A stretch of DNA of 64,000 bases. Source: RPQJ01 sp963777725. Its GTDB lineage: Bacteria > Pseudomonadota > Gammaproteobacteria > Steroidobacterales > Steroidobacteraceae. The stretch spans positions 1-64,000 of the forward strand of contig CAVZRR010000011.1 in assembly GCA_963777725.1 (NCBI GenBank). Reading direction: 5' to 3'. Under the pieces are notes generated by a model. That model worked only from the letters and a program-made list of their open reading frames with translations. It did no database searches and was not told the DNA's origin. The translations under genes were made by a program, and so were the position numbers. Shown one piece after another: positions 55,131 to 64,000 of this stretch (position 1 is its first letter; each line of letters opens with the position of its first letter).

Positions 55131-57050
55131 ATGGCGACACCCGCCCTGATCGTCGAATCGACGCTGCGCTTCCTGCGCGAGCACGTGCCGTTCTCGGAGA
55201 TGGCACGCAAGGACCTCGAGTTCATCGCCGCGCGCGCGCAACTGGCGTACTTCCCGGTCGGCACGACGATCGTCGATCCGGCCGACGGCATGGCGCAGCA
55301 CCTGCACATCATCCAGCGCGGGCACGTGCGCGTGCACAACATGGCGGTCCCGGGCGACGACGAGGTGCGCGGCGCCGGCGAGTGCTTCCCCGTGGCCGCG
55401 CTCGCTGCGGGTTCGGCGGGAACGCGGCGTTTCGAGGCGACGGAGGATGTCTTCTGCTACCGGGTGTCGCGAGGCGACTTCGACGCCTTGCGTCGCGAGT
55501 CCGCTCCGTTCGCCGCCTTCTGTACGCAGGCCCTCGCGGGCATCGTCCAGCACTCGCTCGGGCAGCTGCGCAAGAATTTCACCCAGCGCGCGCTCGAGCA
55601 GCAGACGATGTTCGAGTCGCTGCGGACCGTGATCCGGCGCGCACCCGTGTCGTGCGAGAAGGGCACGTCGATCCGCGCCGCGCTCGAAACCATGCGCAAC
55701 GAGCGCATCGGCACGATCGCCGTGGTCGATTCGACGCAGCGTCCGGTGGGCATCTTCACGCTGACCGACCTGATGGAGCGCGTGGTGCTCCCCGGCGTGG
55801 ACCTCGGCACCCCGGTCATGGCGGTGATGACGCCGGATCCCGGCACGATGAGCGACATGGCGACCGCACAGGAAGCCCTTGCGCACATGGCGCAGCGCGG
55901 GCTGCACCAGATCATGGTGACGCGCGAGGGCCGGCTGGCCGGCGTCGTCTCCGAACGCGACCTGTTCGGGCTGCAGCGGCTCACGATGCGCAACGTGCTG
56001 CAGTTCATCCGCCACGCGCGCGACGTCGCGGGCCTGCGGCGCGCCTCGCGCGACATCGACGCGCTGACCGACAATCTCAGCGTGATGGGCGCCGGCGCCG
56101 AGACGCTCACCCAGACCATCACTGCGCTCAACGACGCGCTGACGCAGAAACTGTTCGCCCTGCTGCTGCCTCGGTTCGACCTCGAGGACCTCGACTGGTG
56201 CTGGCTCTCGGTCGGCAGCGAGGGGCGTCGCGAGCAGACGGTCGCGACCGACCAGGACAACGCGCTGGTCTTCCTGGGCGCGACCGGTGCGTCGGCGGCG
56301 ATCCGCGAGCGTCTGCTGGCCTTCGCACGGGCGGCGAACGAGGGACTCGCGGCGCTCGACTTTCCGCTGTGTCCCGGCAACATCATGGCCGGCAACCCGG
56401 AGTACTGCCTCGACACCGTGGAGTGGCGCGAGAAATTCGCGGGCTGGATCCGCGAGCCGACGCCCGAGGCGCTGCTGGGCGCCAACATCTTCTTCGATTT
56501 CCGCCCGCTCGCGGGCAAGGCCGAGCTTGCGGAGAGCCTGCGCGCGTGGCTCGGCAACGTCGCCTCGGAGAACAAGCTGTTCCTGCGCATGCTGGTCGCG
56601 AACGCCATGCAGGCGGAGCCGCCGCTCGGCGTGATTCGCAAGTTCCGCACGGACGACGGCGAGCATGCCGGCACCCTCGACCTCAAGGCACAGGGCACGC
56701 GCATCTTCGTCGACGCGGCGCGGGCCTTCGCGCTGGCCTTAGGCATCGCCGAGACCAACACGTCGCAACGCCTCAGGCTCGCCGGCCGGCGGCTCAATAT
56801 CGACGAACGCCAGATGGCCTCCGCGGTGGAGGCCTACCACTTCCTGCAGATGCTGCGCCTGCGCGCGCAGCGGGGCGAACTTGATGCGGAGCCCGCGGGC
56901 GTGCCCGCGGGCGACCGCGCGCGCCCGCACACGGCCCTGAATCGGGTCGATCCCTACGCGCTCAACGACCTCGACCAGCGCATGCTGAAGGAATCGTTTC
57001 GCCAGGCGCGCGCGCTGCAGGCGCAGCTCGAGCAGTCGATCGGGCGGTAG
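55131..57050 (+). CDS. cNMP-binding/CBS/DUF294 nucleotidyltransferase-like regulator, copy 1
   Basis: 639 residues: a cyclic-nucleotide-binding-like domain (1-130), two CBS units (about 165-285, RNERIGTIAVVDSTQRPVGI and QRGLHQIMVTREGRLAGVVS), and a DUF294 nucleotidyltransferase-like domain. The last has the GlnD-type motif SVGSEGRREQTVATDQDN near residue 360 and the DUF294 C-terminal domain. It probably senses adenine nucleotides and modifies a partner. Always found near acetate/short-acid symporters and a DnaQ-like exonuclease, which follows here after 26 bases. A second copy is at 61344. Confidence 0.88.
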   Translation: MATPALIVESTLRFLREHVPFSEMARKDLEFIAARAQLAYFPVGTTIVDPADGMAQHLHIIQRGHVRVHNMAVPGDDEVRGAGECFPVAALAAGSAGTRRFEATEDVFCYRVSRGDFDALRRESAPFAAFCTQALAGIVQHSLGQLRKNFTQRALEQQTMFESLRTVIRRAPVSCEKGTSIRAALETMRNERIGTIAVVDSTQRPVGIFTLTDLMERVVLPGVDLGTPVMAVMTPDPGTMSDMATAQEALAHMAQRGLHQIMVTREGRLAGVVSERDLFGLQRLTMRNVLQFIRHARDVAGLRRASRDIDALTDNLSVMGAGAETLTQTITALNDALTQKLFALLLPRFDLEDLDWCWLSVGSEGRREQTVATDQDNALVFLGATGASAAIRERLLAFARAANEGLAALDFPLCPGNIMAGNPEYCLDTVEWREKFAGWIREPTPEALLGANIFFDFRPLAGKAELAESLRAWLGNVASENKLFLRMLVANAMQAEPPLGVIRKFRTDDGEHAGTLDLKAQGTRIFVDAARAFALALGIAETNTSQRLRLAGRRLNIDERQMASAVEAYHFLQMLRLRAQRGELDAEPAGVPAGDRARPHTALNRVDPYALNDLDQRMLKESFRQARALQAQLEQSIGR

Positions 57051-57076
57051 GGACCGTCCGCAGGAGCCAGAGCCGG

Positions 57077-57808
57077 ATGCGACTGCCGTTCCAGGGTTCG
57101 ATCGAGAGACGGCGAGTCCGCCTGGCGCTGCCGCCGGAGGCCCGTGCACGCCTGGCCGCATTGCGTCTGCGAGCAAAGCAGCGTGCACGAGAGGATCGCC
57201 GTACCACGACCGGGCTGTTGTCGCTGGCGCGCTTCGTCGCCATGGATCTCGAGACGACCGGACCCAACATGATGCGCGACCGGATCATCTCGATCGGCGC
57301 CGTGGCCGTCGTCGAGCGGGCGGTACGACACGACGATGCGTTCGAGGTCGTCGTGCGACAGGCCAGCGAGAGCCGTGCCGACAACATCCTGATCCACCAG
57401 ATCGGCGGCCAGGAGCAGCGCGCCGGCGTCGAGCCGACGGACGCGCTGCTGTCGTTCCTCGAGTTCCTGGACGGCTCCATCGCGGTCGCCTTCCGCTCGG
57501 AGTTCGACTCGACCGTGCTCGGCCGCGAACTGCAGGACAGCCTCGGCATCCGCGCCGGGCCGCGCTTCCTGGACCTCGCCAGCGTGCTGCCGGCGCTGTT
57601 CCCCAACACACCGAACGACTCGCTCGACGACTGGGCGCGGCACTTCGGGCTGCCACCCATCGGTCGCCATCACGCGATCGCCGACGCCTATGCCAACGCC
57701 CAGCTGCTGCTGCTGGCGCTGGAGAAGGCACAGCGGCTCCACCTCGCCACCACCACCAATCTGTTCGATCTCGACAAGTCGCAGCGCTGGCTGGGCCGGC
57801 GCCGCTAG
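57077..57808 (+). CDS. DnaQ-like 3'-5' exonuclease, copy 1
   Basis: 243 residues. DEDDh exonuclease: AMDLETTGPNMMRDRIISIG (first Asp/Glu), the aspartate in SEFDSTVL, and GRHHAIADAYANAQ (His and last Asp). Resembles PolC/DnaQ epsilon-like nucleases encoded next to CBS-DUF294 genes. Role in the acetate context is unknown. It follows the CBS gene in the same order as copy 2. Confidence 0.87.
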   Translation: MRLPFQGSIERRRVRLALPPEARARLAALRLRAKQRAREDRRTTTGLLSLARFVAMDLETTGPNMMRDRIISIGAVAVVERAVRHDDAFEVVVRQASESRADNILIHQIGGQEQRAGVEPTDALLSFLEFLDGSIAVAFRSEFDSTVLGRELQDSLGIRAGPRFLDLASVLPALFPNTPNDSLDDWARHFGLPPIGRHHAIADAYANAQLLLLALEKAQRLHLATTTNLFDLDKSQRWLGRRR

Positions 57809-57952
57809 GCCCTTCGACTAAGGTCGCACTGACAGCCCGTCGCGCGCGCTGCTACGGTCAGACTGCCCATACAAGAGGCGCCAGCGCCTGGGTTGCGACT
57901 GGGTGTACGGGGACCCCGGCTGGGGCGTTCACAACACGAGGGGGGAATTGCA
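57809..57952 (+). promoter_or_regulatory. Upstream region of the DUF4212/VC_2705 operon with shared elements
   Basis: This 144-base gap contains TCGACTAAGG (57814-57823) and CCCATACAA (57866-57874). The gap in front of yjcH holds TCGTCTAAGG (52722-52731) and CCCGTACAA (52753-52761). The spacing differs by exactly 21 bases, two helix turns. It may be the site of an acetate-responsive regulator. Confidence 0.45.
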
Positions 57953-58219
57953 GTGCGTCAACTATCTGCCGCAGACCGCGCCGAGCACTGGCGCCAAACG
58001 CGAAACCTGACGATCGCGCACCTGACCGTCTGGTTCATCTTCGCCTACGTCGTCCACTGGTTCGCCCTGCCGTTGAACAACATCAACTTCTTCGGCTGGC
58101 CGCTCGGCTACTACTTTTCAGCGCAGGGCTCGCTGATCGTGTTCGTGGTCCAGCTGTTCGTGTTCAACCGTCAGCAGCACGCCATCGACGTCAAGTTCGG
58201 CGTCGAAGAACGGGAATAA
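57953..58219 (+). CDS. DUF4212 symporter small subunit
   Basis: 88 residues, two helices: LTIAHLTVWFIFAYVVHWFA and YFSAQGSLIVFVVQLFVFN, then a charged end. This is the small partner of VC_2705-type sodium:solute symporters. GTG at 57953 was chosen to give the family length; an upstream in-frame ATG at 57893 is unlikely because it would add an Arg/Gly-rich stretch that does not fit. It lies 10 bases before the large subunit. Confidence 0.85.
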   Translation: MRQLSAADRAEHWRQTRNLTIAHLTVWFIFAYVVHWFALPLNNINFFGWPLGYYFSAQGSLIVFVVQLFVFNRQQHAIDVKFGVEERE

Positions 58220-58229
58220 GGGGGACGAC

Positions 58230-60073
58230 ATGGGCATGAAATGGGAAGGCAAGGGATTCATGGAATCCCTGCCGAAAATCTACGCGATCTACACGGGCGG
58301 CTTCCTGGCGTTCTTCGCGCTGATGGCGTTCTTCGAGTCGCTCGGCATGAGCGCGAAGTGCGATCGGCATCCTGTTCGTGCTGTTCACGCTGGTCGTCTA
58401 CGCGTTCATCGGCGTGCTCTCGCGCACGACGGCGGTCGAGGCCTACTACGTCGCCGGGCGCAGCGTGCCGCCGGTGTTCAACGGCATGGCGACGGCGGCC
58501 GACTGGATGTCGGGCGCATCGTTCGTCGCGATGGCCGGCGGCATCTTCATGTCCGGCCACCCGTACATGGCCTTCATCGTCGGCTGGACCGGCGGCTACA
58601 TCCTGATCGCGACGCTGATGGCGCCGTACCTGCGCAAGTTCGGCTGCTACACGGTGCCGGACTTCATCGGCACGCGCTACGGCGGCAAGCTGACGCGCTT
58701 CTGCGCGATCGTCGTGCTGGTGGTCGCGTCGTTCACCTACGTGACGGCCCAGATCACCGCCACCGGGACGATCGCGGCGCGCGCTTTCCAGATTCCGTTC
58801 GAGGTCGGCGTCTGGCTCGGCCTGTTCGGCATCCTGGTGTGCTCGATGCTCGGCGGCATGCGCGCGGTGACCTGGACCCAGGTCGCGCAGTACATCGTGC
58901 TGATCGTCGCCTACCTGATCCCGATCTTCTGGATGTCGATCGCGCAGGGTTTCGGCTGGCTGCCGCACCTGTCGTACGGCTCCGCCGTGCAGCGCATCAT
59001 GGAACTCGAGCCGATCATCGGCGTCGGCACCGCGCCGACCGACACGGTGGCGGGCTCTCAAGGCCTCGACCACCCTGCATGCGACTCCGCCGGAAGGCGC
59101 TCTCGCGGCCTGGAAGTTCGTGACCCTGGTGTTCTGCATGATGGTCGGCACCGCCTCGCTGCCGCACATCCTGATGCGCTACTTCACGACGCCGTCGGTG
59201 CGCGATGCGCGCAACTCGGTGGCCTGGTCGCTGTTCTTCATCTTCCTGCTGTACTTCTCGGCGCCCGCGCTCGCGACGTTCAGCAAGCTGCAGATGATCG
59301 ACCCGAACCTGCCCACCTCGATCATCGGCGCCTCGATCGACCACGTGATGTCGCTCGAGTGGATCCAGAAGTGGAGCGCGATCGGCCTGCTCGCCATCAA
59401 GGACAGCAACGCCGACGGGCTACTGCAGATCAACGAGTTCTTCCTGAACCCGGACATCATCGTGCTCGCGACGCCGGAGATGGCCGGCCTGCCGTACGTG
59501 ATCTCCGGCCTGGTCGCGGCCGGCGGCATGGCGGCGGCGATGTCCACCGCCGACGGCCTGCTGCTGGCGATGGCCAACACGCTGTCGCACGACCTGTACT
59601 ACAAGATCATCGACCCGAAGGCCGAAGTGAAGAAGCGCCTGATGACGTCGCGCATCCTGCTGCTGATCATCGGCGCCGGTGGCGCGGCGGTCGCGAGCCT
59701 GAAGCTCACCGGCATCCTCGGCGCGGTCGCCTGGGCGTTCTGCTTCGCGATGTCGGGCCTGTTCGTCCCGCTGGTGCTCGGCGTGTGGTGGAAGCGCGCC
59801 AATCGCCCCGGCGCCCTCGCGGGCATGATCGTCGGCCTCGGCACGGGCTGGTGGTACCTGCTGGCGGTGCGCAATCCGGAGGCCTGGTACGGCCTGGCGC
59901 AGCCGTGGATCGGCCTGGACGACCTGCGCTTCGGCGTCGTCGGCGTCACGGCCAGCGCCATCGCGATGGTCGTCGTGACGCTGCTCACGAAGGAGCCGAG
60001 CGAGGAGATCCAGCGCATGGTCGACGAGGTGCGCGTCCCGCACGGTGACACGATCATTCCTTCCAAGGCCTGA
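58230..60073 (+). CDS. VC_2705-subfamily sodium:solute symporter, two frame breaks
   Basis: About 613 residues after repair. SSS-family symporter: AYYVAGRSVPPVFNGMATAA, DWMSGASFVAMAGGIFM, VCSMLGGMRAVTWTQVAQYI, SLPHILMRYFTTPSVRDARN. Paired with DUF4212, which marks the VC_2705 group (presumed acetate or similar carboxylate). Breaks near 58360 and 59055 are each mended by removing one base: MSAKSIGILFVLFTL and AALKASTTLHATPPEG. A strong terminator follows. Confidence 0.88.
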
Positions 60074-60094
60074 TCGCGCACGGCGCGGTTCTGC

Positions 60095-60131
60095 AGGGCC
60101 GGGGCGAGGTCAACTCGCTCCGGCCCTTTTT
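60095..60131 (+). terminator. Rho-independent terminator after the VC_2705 symporter gene
   Basis: AGGGCCGGGGCGAG (60095-60108) pairs with CTCGCTCCGGCCCT (60114-60127), one G-T mismatch in 14, loop of five, followed by five Ts. It is the clearest terminator in the window. Confidence 0.88.
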
Positions 60132-60183
60132 CGTGTGAGAGAATTTCGCGGGCAGCTGCAGACCGGCGGAACGGAGTGACCAG

Positions 60184-60543
60184 ATGGTCGAGGGTATCCC
60201 GCTCTGGGTGGTCCTGCTGGATTACCTGCTCGGCATGGTCATGTGGACGCTGATCGGCCGCTTCGGCATGGGCCTGTTCCTGCCCGCGGACAGCCGGTTC
60301 TTCTTCAGCCGCTTCTTCATCCGCGTCACCGACCCGCTGATCAAGCGCTTCGAGCCGATCACGCCGGATCCTTCCTGATCCCCGCGATGGTGCCGCTCTA
60401 CGTGGCCTGGTTCTTCTTCATGTTCCGCTTCTACGTCATGCCGTGGCTGATGGGCTACTCGGTGATGGGCATGCTGTCGTTCCCGCTCGAGGGCCAGATC
60501 GCCAAGGCCATCTACTGGCTGGGTGCGCCTGTTCGGCGGCTGA
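60184..60543 (+). CDS. Small membrane protein (YggT-like layout), two frame breaks
   Basis: About 119 residues after repair. Three helices: VVLLDYLLGMVMWTLIGRFG, IPAMVPLYVAWFFFMFRFYV and YSVMGMLSFPLEGQIAKAIY. The repeated RFF-IRVTDPLIKRFEP loop recalls YggT proteins. Breaks at about 60367 (add one) and 60528 (remove one) give a clean end WLGALFGG. Function unknown; the context between two carbon-uptake related genes is uninformative. Confidence 0.6.
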
Positions 60544-61280
60544 TTACGCGCCGGGCGGCTCCGGCATCGCGCCGAGCAGCGTGCCGGGAGTCGAGGTGAC
60601 GGAGCAAGTTCCCGGCGCACCTCCTGCCAGCGGAAACGGATCGAGTTGCGCACGATTTCCTCGTCGAGTTCCTTCAGTTCGTCCATGACCGGCGCCCAGC
60701 GCACCAGCCCGGCGGGGCTCTCGGTGAACGCGGCCTCGTCCTTGCCGATGACCAGCCAGTCGGTGCGCGCCACGCGGTCGCGCACGCGTTGCGCGTGCGC
60801 GGCGAATGCGGCACCGGCCTCGGCGGGCGTCCCGGCCTGCGCGAGAACGCCGTCCACCAGCGCGACCATCATCTGCGCGACCCGCGGCAGCTCCCGCGGG
60901 GCCTGCTGCGCGATGCGACTGCCCGCATGGACCGCAAGGTCCGACAGGCAATCCAGCCAGACGTGCCACTTGGCGATGTTGATCGACGCGACGAACGGGT
61001 CGTCGTCGAACAGTTCCGGGTAGCGCATCCCGGCGCGCGTGCGCAGGTAGCCGTAGAGCGACGCCTGCGCGACGAAGCTGGCGCGCTTGTCGAGAAAGCG
61101 GGCCAGCGCCTCGGGCGTGTCGATCGGCTCCGGCGCCGCTTCGCGACCCAGCCCCAGGTAGGACCTGAGCGTCGTCCAGAGCTCGGCAGGCCGCAAGTCC
61201 GACCACGACAACCCGACGCTCTCGCCGGAGCGCTGGCGCCGGACGATACGCGGCGAACGGGACTTGTCGGGTCCGGACAT
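60544..61280 (-). CDS. Conserved hypothetical protein, one frame break
   Basis: About 245 residues, soluble and mostly helical: WSDLRPAELWTTLRSYLGLG, FVAQASLYGYLRTRAGMRYP and the block ASINIAKWHVWLDCLSDLAV are its strongest conserved-looking parts. No family recognised. The frame breaks near 60610; adding one base leads to SVTSTPGTLLGAMPEPPGA and a stop directly against the end of the small membrane gene (convergent, no gap). ATG at 61280. Confidence 0.65.
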
Positions 61281-61343
61281 CAGGCACTCCGTGCGAGCTT
61301 CAGGGCGACCGCCAGTATACGGTCAGCGCTATGATTGACGACC

Positions 61344-63195
61344 ATGAGCAATCCGCTGGCCGACGTCGAAAAGTTCCTCGAGGAGACGCCGCCGTTCGAC
61401 CTGCTCGACCCGGCGCTGCGGCATCGTGCCGCAGCGGCGATCGAAGCCGTCTACCGGCGCACGGGCTCGGTGCTGCTCGAGGTCGGCGACCACAACGAGA
61501 CGCTGTACATCATCCGGCGCGGCGCAGTCGAGGCCCACGACCGGCACGGCAATTTCGTCGATCGCTACGGCGAGGGCGGGAGCTTCGGGCTGCAGTCGCT
61601 GCTGACCGGCAAGCCGGTGCGATTCAGGATCACGATGATCGAGGACGGCCTGGTCTGGATGATGCCGCGCGCGGCGTTCGACGAGCTGCGCGCCCGGTCG
61701 TCGGAGTTCGGCACCCACTATCATGCGCAGTCTCGAAGAACGGTTGATCTCGGCGCTGCAGCCGCGCAACTCGTCCGGCCAGACGCTGTTCATGACGCCG
61801 ATGGGCGAGCTGATCCGTTCCGAGCCGATCGTGGTGACGCCGCAGACGACGATTGCGGAGGCCGCGCGCCGCATGTCGCAGCACGGCGTCTCGTCGGTGC
61901 TGGTCAACGACGGCGACCGTGTCTGCGGCATCGTCACGGACCGCGACCTGCGCAATCGCGTGCTCGCGCAGGGACGGGATACCGCGGAGCCCGTGGCAGC
62001 GATCATGACCGCCGAGCCGCTGACGCTCGATGCGTCCAGTCCGGTGCTCGAAGGCATCCTCGCAATGGCCGGCCGCGGCATTCACCACTTGCCGCTGACT
62101 CGCGACCAGCAGGTCGTCGGCATGGTGACGACGCGCGACCTGATGACGCTGCAGACCCAGCACCCGCTCTACCTGGCCGCGCAGGTGCAGAAAGCGGGCT
62201 CGATCGAGGCGCTGGTCAAGATCTGCCGGCAGGTGCCGAAGCTGTTCGAGCTGATGCTGGCCTCGGGCATGCGCGCCGAGCAGGTGCCCAAGGTGCTGAC
62301 CACGATCAACGATGCCGTCACGCGCCGCTTGATCGGTCTCGCCCAGCAGCAGTTGGGGCCGCCGCCGGCGCCGTTCGCGTGGCTCGCTTTCGGCTCGCAG
62401 GCCCGGGCCGAGCAGAGCATCAAGACCGACCAGGACAACGGCATCGTCTACGCGGACGACGCGCCGCCCGGCGCGGACGCCTGGTTCGCCGCGCTGGCCC
62501 GCATCGTCTGCGACGGCCTCGACGCCTGCGGCTACCCGTTTTGCCCCGGCAAGATCATGGCGACCACCGACGAGTGGCGCCAGCCGCTGTCCGGCTGGCT
62601 GCAGCATTTCCGCACCTGGGCCGCGGTGCCGGATCCGGAGGCGGTGCTGCGCATCAGCATTTTCTTCGACCTGCGCGCCGTCTACGGCGACCAGCCACTC
62701 GCCGAGCGGGTCAGCCAGGCACTCGGTGAATGCGGCACAGGCTCCGGCAAGGGCGTCTTCATTGCGGCGCTGGCGCGCCAGGCGGCCGGCTACGACGTGC
62801 CGCTCGGATTCTTCCGGCGCTTCGTGCTGGCCAGCAAGGGCGAGCATCGCGAGACGCTCGAGATCAAGGCCAGCGGCCTGATGCCGCTGACCGACCTCGT
62901 GCGCGTGCGCGCGCTGGAGGCGGGCGTGACGGTGCCCGGCACCCAGGCCCGGATCGCGGCCATGCTCGAGGCGGACCGGCTGAGCCGCAGGGATGCGGAC
63001 CGGCTGTCGGGCGCACACGTGCTGCTGGCCGGCTTGCGGGTCCGACTGCACGCCGAGCAGGTGCGGCGCGGCGAGGAACCGCACAACCACCTCGATCCCC
63101 GCACGATCAGCCACGCGGAACGCGCGGCCCTCCGCGAAGCGTTCCTGGTCATCCGCGAGGCGCAGAAGGGACTGCTCCTGGACTTCCCGCGGTGA
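61344..63195 (+). CDS. cNMP-binding/CBS/DUF294 nucleotidyltransferase-like regulator, copy 2, one frame break
   Basis: About 616 residues after repair, same plan as the gene at 55131: cNMP-like domain (1-125, LLEVGDHNETLYIIRRGAVE), two CBS units (about 155-270, MSQHGVSSVLVNDGDRVCGI and GRGIHHLPLTRDQQVVGMVT), the DUF294 motif FGSQARAEQSIKTDQDNG near residue 350, and the C-terminal domain. The two copies are clearly diverged. The frame breaks near 61722; removing one T gives THYMRSLEERLISAL. Its TGA overlaps the exonuclease GTG. Confidence 0.87.
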
Positions 63196-63875
63196 GCCTG
63201 CTGCAGCGCATGCGCCTGGCGCGGGCCCGACGGGCCTGCACGCTGCCGCTGCAGCAACGCCTGCTCGAGCAGCCGCTGCCGTCGCGAGGCGCGCGCGTGG
63301 CCGGCCTCGAAATGATCGCGCTCGACTTCGAGACGACCGGTCTCGATGCCGAGCGCGATCACATCATCGCGGCGGGCTGGGTATTGATCCGCGGCGATCG
63401 GATCGTGCTGGCCAGCGCACGCGAGGTCCGGGTCCGCAACGCGAGTCCCGGCGGCGTCGGGCAAAGCGCCGTCATCCACGGGATCCTCGACAGCGATCTC
63501 GACGATGCCGGCAGCACCGAGGCCCTGGTCGAAGATCTGCTGCCCGAACTGGCCGGCCGGACGATCGTCGCGCATGCGGCTGCGATCGAACGCGGTTTCC
63601 TCGCCGCGCTGCTGCGCCGGCTCGGCGGCGTGCCTCTGCCGAACCCGTTCATCGATACGATGACGCTCGAACGTCTCCTGGTCGAGGGTGGCGGCGGCAA
63701 GGTGCGGGAGCTGCACGGCGACCTGACATTGGATGCCTGCCGTGAGCGGCACGGGCTGCCGGATCACCAACGGCACTCGGCCGGTGCGGACGCTGTCGCT
63801 GCTGCAGAGTTGCTGCTGGCGCAGGTCGCGCAGCTCGGCGGCGCCGAAGACGTCAAGCTGCGCGAGCTGTTGTAA
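63192..63875 (+). CDS. DnaQ-like 3'-5' exonuclease, copy 2
   Basis: 227 residues. DEDDh set: IALDFETTGLDAERDHIIAA, the His/Glu region IVAHAAAIERGFLAALLRRL, and DHQRHSAGADAVAAAEL for the last His and Asp. It starts at a GTG in the stop of the CBS gene and parallels the first pair. Diverged from copy 1, with different N-termini. Confidence 0.85.
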   Translation: MSLLQRMRLARARRACTLPLQQRLLEQPLPSRGARVAGLEMIALDFETTGLDAERDHIIAAGWVLIRGDRIVLASAREVRVRNASPGGVGQSAVIHGILDSDLDDAGSTEALVEDLLPELAGRTIVAHAAAIERGFLAALLRRLGGVPLPNPFIDTMTLERLLVEGGGGKVRELHGDLTLDACRERHGLPDHQRHSAGADAVAAAELLLAQVAQLGGAEDVKLRELL

Positions 63876-63882
63876 GGCGGCC

Positions 63883-64000
63883 CTACTGCGGTGCCGGGTA
63901 GAAGCGTCCTGCGCCGACGAATCGCTGCCGATACCACTCGTCGTCGAGGCTCGCCCGGCGCACGTGGCCGCCGCTCTGCGGCGCGTGCACGAAGCGATCG
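63883..64000 (-). CDS. C-terminal end of an NlpC/P60-type peptidoglycan endopeptidase (partial)
   Basis: 38 codons to the window edge, reading RFVHAPQSGGHVRRASLDDE then WYRQRFVGAGRFYPAPQ. The FVHAP-x-S/T-G motif is the end of the NlpC/P60 domain, which carries the last catalytic histidine. It is convergent with the second exonuclease gene. The rest lies outside the window. Confidence 0.6.
   Translation of the reverse strand, partial: DRFVHAPQSGGHVRRASLDDEWYRQRFVGAGRFYPAPQ

Overview
The window is 64 kb of very GC-rich DNA, densely coding on both strands, with no intergenic gap above about 300 bases. Gene content points to a gammaproteobacterium. It includes a PA0069-type radical SAM gene behind a LexA box, the YjcH/ActP and DUF4212/VC_2705 acetate-type symporter pairs with their CBS-DUF294/exonuclease partners, DUF1475 beside a CFA synthase, and a FlgO-like/TPR membrane protein of a kind common in Steroidobacter- and Woeseia-like lineages. 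The exact order is uncertain. No tRNA, rRNA, CRISPR array, insertion sequence or integrase was seen.

Layout. 1-10.5 kb: housekeeping and small-molecule genes (epimerase, murB, VOC protein, glutamine-synthetase-like enzyme, hydrolase, MFS transporter, an aminotransferase-fold protein without its lysine, threonine dehydratase, a GATase). 10.5-18.3 kb: hydrolase, a FlgO/TPR-YjdF-PGPGW operon, DUF885 peptidase-like protein, MFS transporter and the SOS-type PA0069 gene. 18.3-31.7 kb: an unbroken plus-strand run of eleven genes that looks like one envelope machine. It has four lipoproteins (one with a collagen-like Gly-X-Y run), a Ser/Thr kinase, an FHA-like/PEGA/FGE-fold membrane protein, a small exported protein, a MotA/TolQ/ExbB-like channel, an actin/Hsp70-fold FHA protein and two membrane-anchored vWA proteins. 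A TPR protein with a TonB-like C-terminus converges on it. 33-41 kb: CFA synthase/DUF1475, the AMMECR1-MEMO-radical SAM triad, glutamine-dependent NAD synthetase, an MBL hydrolase and DUF502. 41-50 kb: PBP4-type carboxypeptidase, CpdA, a DevCA-type exporter whose ATPase carries a GAF domain and whose adaptor gene is only a stub, a TIR-TM-TPR protein, and a secreted C-type-lectin-like protein. 50-64 kb: an acetate module with a HIT protein, acsA, yjcH-actP, a CBS-DUF294/exonuclease pair, DUF4212/VC_2705 symporter, and a second CBS-DUF294/exonuclease pair.

Sequence quality matters for any reader. About 41 single-base frame breaks interrupt genes that are otherwise intact. Around 32 are repaired by removing one base and 9 by adding one, and after repair every complete affected gene has a length divisible by three. 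Twenty-five of them lie between 42.6 and 50.1 kb. I read them mainly as uncorrected single-molecule sequencing errors, not as pseudogenes, and I give the repaired genes as single features.

How the genes work together. The 18-32 kb cluster joins phospho-signalling (kinase, FHA), a proton-channel-like inner-membrane unit, vWA adhesion heads and outer-membrane lipoproteins, and is the best candidate here for an undescribed system. The 50-64 kb block imports and activates acetate or similar short acids. Its two symporter operons share two upstream sequence elements, suggesting common control.
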